From the NCBI RefSeq assembly GCF_023091745.1, contig NC_068910.1:89098170-89162169 (forward strand): 64,000 nucleotides of DNA, given 5' to 3'. Shown piece by piece: positions 57,694 to 64,000 of the stretch (positions are counted from its first letter, which is position 1; every line of letters begins with the position of its first letter). Source of the stretch: Budorcas taxicolor (lineage: Eukaryota > Chordata > Mammalia > Artiodactyla > Bovidae). Made by a program: the position numbers and the translations under genes. The notes beneath the pieces were generated by a model. It did no database searches and was not told where the DNA came from. It worked only from the letters and a program-made list of their open reading frames with translations.

Positions 57694-57912
57694 TGGGCTT
57701 CCCTGGCAGCTCAGTGATTAGGAATCTACCTGCAATGCAGAAGACCCAGGTTCAATCCTTGAGTCAGGAAGATCCCCTGGAGGAGGGCATGGGAACCCAC
57801 TACAGTATTCTTGCCTGGACAATCCTGTGGACAGAGGAGCCTGACAGGCTTACAGTCCATAGGGTCACAGAGAGTTGAACACTACTGAAGCGACTGAACA
57901 TGCATGCATGCA
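57694..57912 (+). mobile_element. Bov-tA SINE
   Basis: Head 'gggcttccctggcagctcag', BovA body and a (CATG)n/(CA)n end. Inserted in a TA-rich stretch, so the target duplication cannot be separated. Confidence 0.91.
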
Positions 57913-60054
57913 CACATGATATATATCTCCTATGTATTTCCTATTCATATGGTACATTAATATAATATATCAGCCTGGCCAATCCTTACCCAGGCTGACC
58001 TGTACTTCTCCTCAGTCCTTACTGGACCCCAATACTAAAATAGTTTTCTTAGTCACTATAAATATTGGCTAAATAAGGTGATGTTCCTATCTTCTACTAG
58101 GAAATAATCTGCTCTCTATCTAGGAGCTAAAACTAAACTGGAGGTCTGTCTAAATCCAGAGTCTTTTCACTATCTGCTTAGGTCCTATGTGTAAACACTG
58201 TTTGTGGCCCAGCTTTCTAATTGTATAATATATTCATCAATACACTTTAATCATATGAAAGAGTGTATCAAGCTAGATTCCAGCAAAATTTTGAAGAGTG
58301 AAAAAAAGCTAACATATAAGCCAGCAAAATGTACAGTGTGGAGCAGAGTTTCTCATTGTAGTAAAGAGCAATCCCTCAAATCTATCTTTTGTTATAAGAG
58401 TGATTAAATGCCACCTAAAAATAATTTAGTATCCAGGGGTCAGTCCCTTGTTCTGGTTTTGACACTTCAGTTTTCAACCTAATTATCAATTGTCTAATTG
58501 GTGGCAGTTTTCTTCATTAAGCACTATCAGTACATCAAGGTGATGCTCATTGAGCCCAGCAAAGTCGGACATTGAGTTCTTACTCATGCCTTTGTTTTCG
58601 TAACTGATCATTTGGTGTTTAATACTTTGCTGAGCCCAGTGAGGATAATTACAGAAATCGCTTGGTTGTAAACTAATGACAACAGATATACAACCTCCTT
58701 ATTTCCTGATTGTTGATAGACTTTACACAGTGGGTATATTTTCAGTGTGAATTGTGTTTCATTGTTTCTGTGCATTTGAGTTCAAATTCCACGTAGTAGA
58801 CATATGAACACTGAGGTTGATGAAGGCCTATTAACTACGTTGAGGCTACTATACTCTTTTTTTCTTTTTCTTAGTTTTTGTTAATTATCTCACAAGGAAT
58901 GCTTAGAAATTAAATTAAGTCCCTAAGTCACTAGGTGGTATTTCATTATTTTATATTTAAAGGTACTCATAAGTAAAATGGAAAAAAAAATCGACCTATT
59001 AGTGCCTACATCATCATTTTAGGATTTGTGTGAGGAAGATGTCCCATAGGGCTGATTTCAGTGTGGGTAGTTTAGATGCTTTTATCAGGTATAAGCTACG
59101 TCGATAAGTAAGGGTTTTGGACCTCATTTTTTCCTCTGCAGTCAATACATATTTTTTCAAATTTGTAGTGAACTCAGAAAATGGAGAGACACAGCCAAGT
59201 TTTAATTCAGTAAGTGATGTTCTGGCACCTCTGACTATAAATCAGTGTTGCAAAGACATTGCAGCAGCATAAGTGAATGGTGTCCAAATAAATGCCCAGC
59301 CTTGGCATGACGGTTCAGAATTTTGTGCTTCATCATAAAACTCACAAGGCAATTTGCTTAATCCTGTCTGCATAAGTTGGACTTAGAAAAGTGCAATTTG
59401 TAATTCAGCTGGCTGAATAAATGGATTTCTTCTACTGGCCAAAAGAGTGAGAAGAATTTAGAGCACTCTGTGAAAGTTTGAGAAAATTTACTTGGCTAAC
59501 CTACTTCTTTGTTTGTGTAAAGGAAAGTTATATGTAGCTCTTAAAAATCCAAATATATTTTCCTAGGTATAGAGTGATGAGGGAGAAGCATAGGAAAATG
59601 CTTGGAACTAAGAAATCATAAGGCTTTTGGAATGCTAGTGGTGTGAAATTGAGTCTAGAGAGGGACAGAGGTGAGCAGCAGGCATAAAATGGGAGGAAAG
59701 AGGGAAGAATTCACAGGAATCTGTGCCTCAGTGGATATGAAAGAAATTGAGGGGTTAAATCCTGAAGCTAAGATTTTTAGTATTGGGGGAAAATGGGATT
59801 ATGTGGTGAAGGAGAGAGGGATGAGTTATGTGACAGGAGACAGGCGAAGGGTCCAGTTTGAGAGCTGCAGAGTTTGAGGTTATGAATGAGCATTAAATCA
59901 GGCCCCTGAACCTAGCCTAGAGCTTTCCTTACCGGGAGATACTAACCTAGAGATTCGGTTCTTGTTGTCATAGAAACCTCTGGCTATGAGAGGGAATGAG
60001 TTTCCCATAGAAAGCTCTGGAGACAAGAGCCAGGTCTGCAGCACCTTTATTGTG
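57913..60054. other. 2.1-kb repeat-poor intronic block
   Basis: No gene or repeat recognised. The purine-rich part at 59640-59870 carries a chance open frame of 68 codons. Confidence 0.5.
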
Positions 60055-60483
60055 GTTCAGCCGCTAAGGCATATCTCCCTCTGCTACCCAATGGACTGCA
60101 GCAGGCCAGGCTCCCCTGTCTTTTACTATCTCCCACAGTTTGCTCAGACTCGTGTCCATTGAGTTGATGATGCCATCCAAACATCTCTTCCTCTGTGATC
60201 CCCTTCTCCTCCTGCCTTCAATCTTGCCCAACATCAGGGTCTTTTCCAATGAGTTGGCTCTTTGCATCAGGTGGCCAAAGTATTGGAGCCTCAATTTCAG
60301 CACCAGTCCTTCCGATGAATAGTCAGGGTTGTTTTCCTTTAGGGTTGACTGGTATGTTCTCCTTGTTGTCCAAGGGATTTTTAGGAGTCTTCTCCAGCAC
60401 CACAATTTAAAAGCACCTAATCTGCATCAAAGCATCTCACATGTAAGAATGTGAGAGCTGGACTATAAAGAAGGCTGAGCACT
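60055..60483 (-). mobile_element. BovB LINE with 5' inversion
   Basis: 60055 to about 60420 is antisense BovB 3' end. It then stops, and about 60437-60482 ('atgtgagagctggactataa', 'agaaggctgagcac') is BovB in the sense direction. This short block is the segment that should have followed next, but inverted. That is the structure left by twin priming during target-primed reverse transcription. Confidence 0.8.
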
Positions 60484-60493
60484 ATAGCACCTT

Positions 60494-60801
60494 CAGTTCA
60501 GTTCAGTCGCTCAGTCGTGTTCGACTCTTTGCGACCCCATGAATCGCAGCACGCCAGGCCTCCCTGTCCATTACCAACTCCCGGAGTTCACTCAGACTCA
60601 CATCCATCGAGTCAGTGATGCCATCCTCTGTCGTTCCCTTCTCCTTCTGCCCCCAATCCCTCCCAGCATCAAAGTTTTTTCCAGTGAGTTAACTCTTCGC
60701 ATGAGGTGGCCAAAGTACTGGAGTTTCAGCTTTAGCATTATTCCTTCCAAAGAAATCCCAGGGCTGATCTTCTTCAGAATGGACTGGTTGGATCTCCTTG
60801 C
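60494..60801 (-). mobile_element. BovB LINE, 5'-truncated
   Basis: About 308 bp of antisense BovB 3' end (TCAGTTCAGTTCAGTCGC at left). The exact 8-bp duplication AGCACCTT at 60486-60493 and 60802-60809 bounds it. Inserted at the right edge of the older inverted BovB copy. Confidence 0.9.
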
Positions 60802-60809
60802 AGCACCTT

Positions 60810-62399
60810 AGGAGGCCTTAATAATTGAGACAGAAGTGATTTGACTTAATTCAGATTTCTAGTGTGATTGTTTACATATAAGTCAAAGATCGTTTTTTTC
60901 TGTATTTATAGAAATTTATAACAAAAGTAACCAGTAACAGCGTTCTTTTTTTTTTTAATGTCAGCAGCATTTTGTCCATCTCTTACAAAAAAGGACCCCA
61001 ATATGCTTATTATTGCCTCTTTTGAAAGTAGCATACCTACATTGAATATTAAGCAAACATCATTATACTTTTTAAAAAATTCACACACCTTTCATTTTCT
61101 TCCAGATTTTCAGTTGCTTCTTGTTTATAAATCCAACTTGTCAGAGTGTGATGTATTGAGTACTTGACTGTAAAACCAACTTGCTACATTAAAAAAAAAA
61201 AGTTATCTAAACTATTGTTATTCTTGTTTTTCACAATTACTATAACTCTATACTTTCTTATTCCTCTGCCGGTGAGCATTTTCTTTCCCTTCCACATAAT
61301 CCAGAATAATTCTTTGTGTTCCACTCCTTTCACCTTGTGACAGGAAAGCATTGCATTTTGAGAGTGGCTGGATGGAGGTTAATTCCATGTCCTCGTGGTA
61401 ATAACCTGGGAAAACCTGGGGATGATCGGTTTCATTTGATCCCTCATCTGATAAGGCTTCAAAGTAAATGAACTGAGTGGAAAATAACATTTTTAATAAG
61501 TTTTCTAGGAACTGCAGACGTTTTTTGAGAGACCTCAGGAACTGAGTCTCTGATGTATTTTTGCGGAACATAATGCAAGTAGAAAATGATCATTTAAAAA
61601 CATTTACAGCACTCCCATTTGCTGCTTTTCTCCATTCAGCAAAAAACAAGCTCATTTTTCTCTATGCATACACACTCTTTTAAATGCAGTCCACACTCAG
61701 TATTTCTGTTGCAGCAATGATGTTATCTGGTGGTCATTTGGCTCTGAAGCAGAAGATACCCCGTGAAAGGAAATTTAGAGTTTTATTAAATCTCACTTTT
61801 AAAAAGGCATCAACAGATAGCATAAATAGACAAAAATTAAGGAAAGTAGATTCCTAAATGAAAAGTATGCTCATAATTAAGGTAACTCATATTCTTTATC
61901 AGCTAGGCTAAAATTCCTCTCGTTTTCAATCTAAATTTAACCATTTGTATGCCTTACAAAGAGAAGTCATATCAAATCATTATGATTTAGTAAATCAAAC
62001 TTTTTTTTCTTAAAGAGGGACTACTTTAGGTTTACTGTTTTTGTTGTTGTTGTTACTTTAATGCTATGGATAAAGTGAGGGACAGAATATCAACTTTGAA
62101 ATTTTTTGAGAGTATGCAAATAATTTGAAAACAGATTTAATTCCAAGCCTAAGAGCTATTTGCAACTGATTAAGCATGGCCTCTTGTTCAACCTGTTCTG
62201 GATCAAAATCTTGTCCAAGGTATTTTTAGTGGAGTAAACACTTCAGAAATGAATTTGGATGCCTCTCTTGCAAATACCTCCAAAGAAATGTGATGCTGTC
62301 ACTTCCATTCAATATGGTGAACTATGAAAGCTCATTCCCTCTGAGCTTGATCATCAGAGACAAAGCAATGAGTATACGTTATATTCAGATACCTTCCCA
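60810..62399. other. unique intronic sequence
   Basis: No gene. Contains an (A)13 run near 61188. The 107-codon minus-strand frame at 61248-61571 has no recognisable domain. Confidence 0.5.
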
Positions 62400-64000
62400 T
62401 TCAGTTCAGTTCAGATACTGAGTCGTCTCTGAATCCTTGCGACCCCATGAATTGCAGCACTCCAGGTCTCCCTGTCCATCACCAACTCCCGGAGTCCACC
62501 CAAAACCATGTCCATTGAATCGGTGATGCCATCCCACCATCTCATCCCCTATTGTCCCCTTCTCCTCCTGCCCTCAATCTTTCCCAGCATCAGAGTCTAT
62601 TCCAATGAGTCAGCTCTTTGCATCAGGTTGCTAAAGTATTGGAGTTTCAGCTTCAGCATCAGTCCTTCCAATGAACACCCAGGACTGATCTCCTTTAGGA
62701 TGGACTGGTTGGATCTCCTTGCAGTCCAAGGGACTGTCAAGAGTCTTCTCCAACACCACAGTTCAAAAGCAACAATTCTTCAGTGCTCAGCCTTCTTTAT
62801 AGTCCAGTTCTCACATCCATACATGACCACTGGAAAAACCATAGCCTTGGCTAGATGGACCTAGTTGGCAAAGCAGTGTCTCTGCTTTTTTAATATGCTG
62901 TCTAGGTTGGTCATAACTTTTCTTCCAAGGAGTAAGCGTCTTTTAATTTCATGGCTGCAGTCACCATCTGCAGTGATTTTGGAGCCCCCCAAAATAAAGT
63001 CAGCCACTGTTTTCCCATCTATTTCCCATGAAGGGATGGGATCAGATGCCGTGATCTTAGTTTTCTGAGTTTTGAGCTTTAAGCCAACTTTTTCACTCTC
63101 CTCTTTCACTTTCATCAAGAGACTTTTTAGTTCTTCACTTTCTGCCATAAGGGTGGTGTCATCTGTATATCTGATGTTATTGATATTTCTCCCAGCAATC
63201 TTGATTCCAGCTTGTGCTTCCTCCAGCCCAGCATTTCTCATGAATATATAAGTTAAATAAGTAGGGTGACAGTATACAGCCTTGACGTACTCCTTTTCCT
63301 ATTTGGAATGAGTCTGTTGTTCCATGTCCAGTTCTAACTGTTGCTTCCTGACCTGCATATAGGTTTCTCAAGAGGCAGGTCAGGTGGTCTGGTATTCCCA
63401 TCTCTTTCAGAATTTTCCACAGTTTATTGTGATCCACACAGTCAAAGGTTTTGGCATAGCCAATAAAGCAGAAATAGATGTTTTTCTGGAACTCTCTTGT
63501 GTTTTTGATGATCCAGCGAGTGTTGGCAATTTGATCTCTGGTTCCTCTGCCTTTTCTAAGTCCAGCTTGAACATCTGGAATTTCATGGTTCACATATTGC
63601 TGAAGTCTGGCCTGGAGAATTTTAAGCATTACTTTACTAGTGTGTGAGATGTGCGGTAGTTTGAGCATTCTTTGGCATTGCCTTTCTTTGGGATTGGAAT
63701 GAAAACTGACCTTTTCCAGTCCTGTAGCCACTGCTGAGTTTTCCAAATTTGCTGGCATATTGAGTGCAGCACTTTCACAGTGTCATCTTTTAGGATTTGA
63801 AATAGCTCAACTGGTATTCTATCACCTCCACTAGCTTTGTTTGTAGTGATGCTTTCTAAGGCCCACTTGACTTCACATTCCAGGATGTCTGGCTGTAGAT
63901 GTATGATCACACCATTGTGATTATCTGGGTCATGAAGATCTTTTTTGTACAGTTCTTCTGTGTATTCTTGCCACCTCTTCTAAATATCTTCTGCACAGTT
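62400..64000 (-). mobile_element. BovB LINE (RTE clade), runs off the right edge
   Basis: Antisense BovB from its 3' end (TCAGTTCAGTTCAG) through the RT core and beyond the window. Minus frames 63629-63910, 63177-63758 and 62861-63241 show NKASGGDRIPVE, FIPIPKKGN, motif A, GVRQGCILSP and motif C. The copy is dead: the motif A catalytic Asp is Gly (FIGYAKTFD, codon 63459-63461), motif C reads YTDD (63158-63169), and the reading frame is broken in several places. Confidence 0.94.

Larger units (their letters stand above)
12563..64000 (+). other. ROBO2: ROBO2 intron 1, continuing beyond the window
   Basis: No sequence resembling exon 2 (start of the first Ig domain) was seen, so the intron is longer than 51 kb. 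Very long first introns are typical of ROBO2. The entries below describe its contents. Confidence 0.85.

Noticed and set aside
61248..61571. 107-codon minus-strand open frame
   Set aside because: No recognisable domain. Several frames of this length are expected by chance in 64 kb of double-stranded sequence, and there is no promoter or splice context.
12563..64000. Further ROBO2 exons
   Set aside because: I looked for the start of the first Ig domain (SRLRQED-type sequence) after an acceptor site and for other Ig or fibronectin III motifs, and found none. Exon 2 must lie beyond the right edge.
1..64000. CRISPR arrays, operons, phage or bacterial mobile systems
   Set aside because: Nothing resembles them. 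The repeats present are vertebrate SINEs and LINEs without spacer structure, and coding density is that of an intron.

Overview
This window is nuclear DNA from a ruminant, most likely a bovid. The evidence is the repeat content. Bov-A2 and Bov-tA SINEs occur every few kilobases, there are several copies of the RTE-type LINE BovB, the 3' ends of a ruminant L1 are present, and all of this lies over an older mammalian layer (MIR, L2, old L1, a MaLR LTR). I cannot tell cattle, buffalo, sheep and goat apart from the sequence alone.

The window holds one recognisable gene. A CpG island at about 11.1-12.1 kb is followed by a leader with several upstream AUGs and then a short first coding exon (12502-12562, + strand). 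This exon encodes a signal peptide that I recognise as the start of ROBO2, the Slit axon-guidance receptor, in its short-promoter isoform. It ends at a GTAAGT donor (12563) in phase 1. Everything from 12563 to 64000 is then ROBO2 intron 1. Because ROBO2 also has a far-upstream alternative promoter, positions 1 to about 11 kb are probably intronic for the long isoform as well. No second ROBO2 exon, no other host gene and no RNA gene was found.

Layout: 1-10.1 kb is intergenic or intronic DNA with SINEs. 10.1-12.56 kb is the promoter, CpG island, leader and exon 1. 12.6-16.1 kb is repeat-free intron start. 16-23 kb contains L2, L1, MIR and SINE debris. 24-28 kb is repeat-poor. 28-45 kb is SINE-rich, including a deeply nested repeat cluster at 41.8-45.3 kb. 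45.3-50 kb is repeat-poor apart from an L2. 50.4-54.3 kb holds a 1.6 kb BovB and SINEs. 54.9-60 kb is repeat-poor. 60-64 kb contains three BovB copies, one with a 5' inversion and one running off the right end.

I found no new gene system. The more interesting points are the uORF-rich ROBO2 leader, whose last minimal uORF overlaps the main start codon as ATGA; a BovB copy with a twin-priming style inversion; a proline-rich, coding-like GC-rich patch joined to a 5'-truncated Bov-tA; a 30-bp SINE insertion with target duplications; and two SINEs with the same duplicated-head architecture. Repeat family names come from remembered consensus sequences, without a database search, and element edges are accurate to roughly 5-15 bases.
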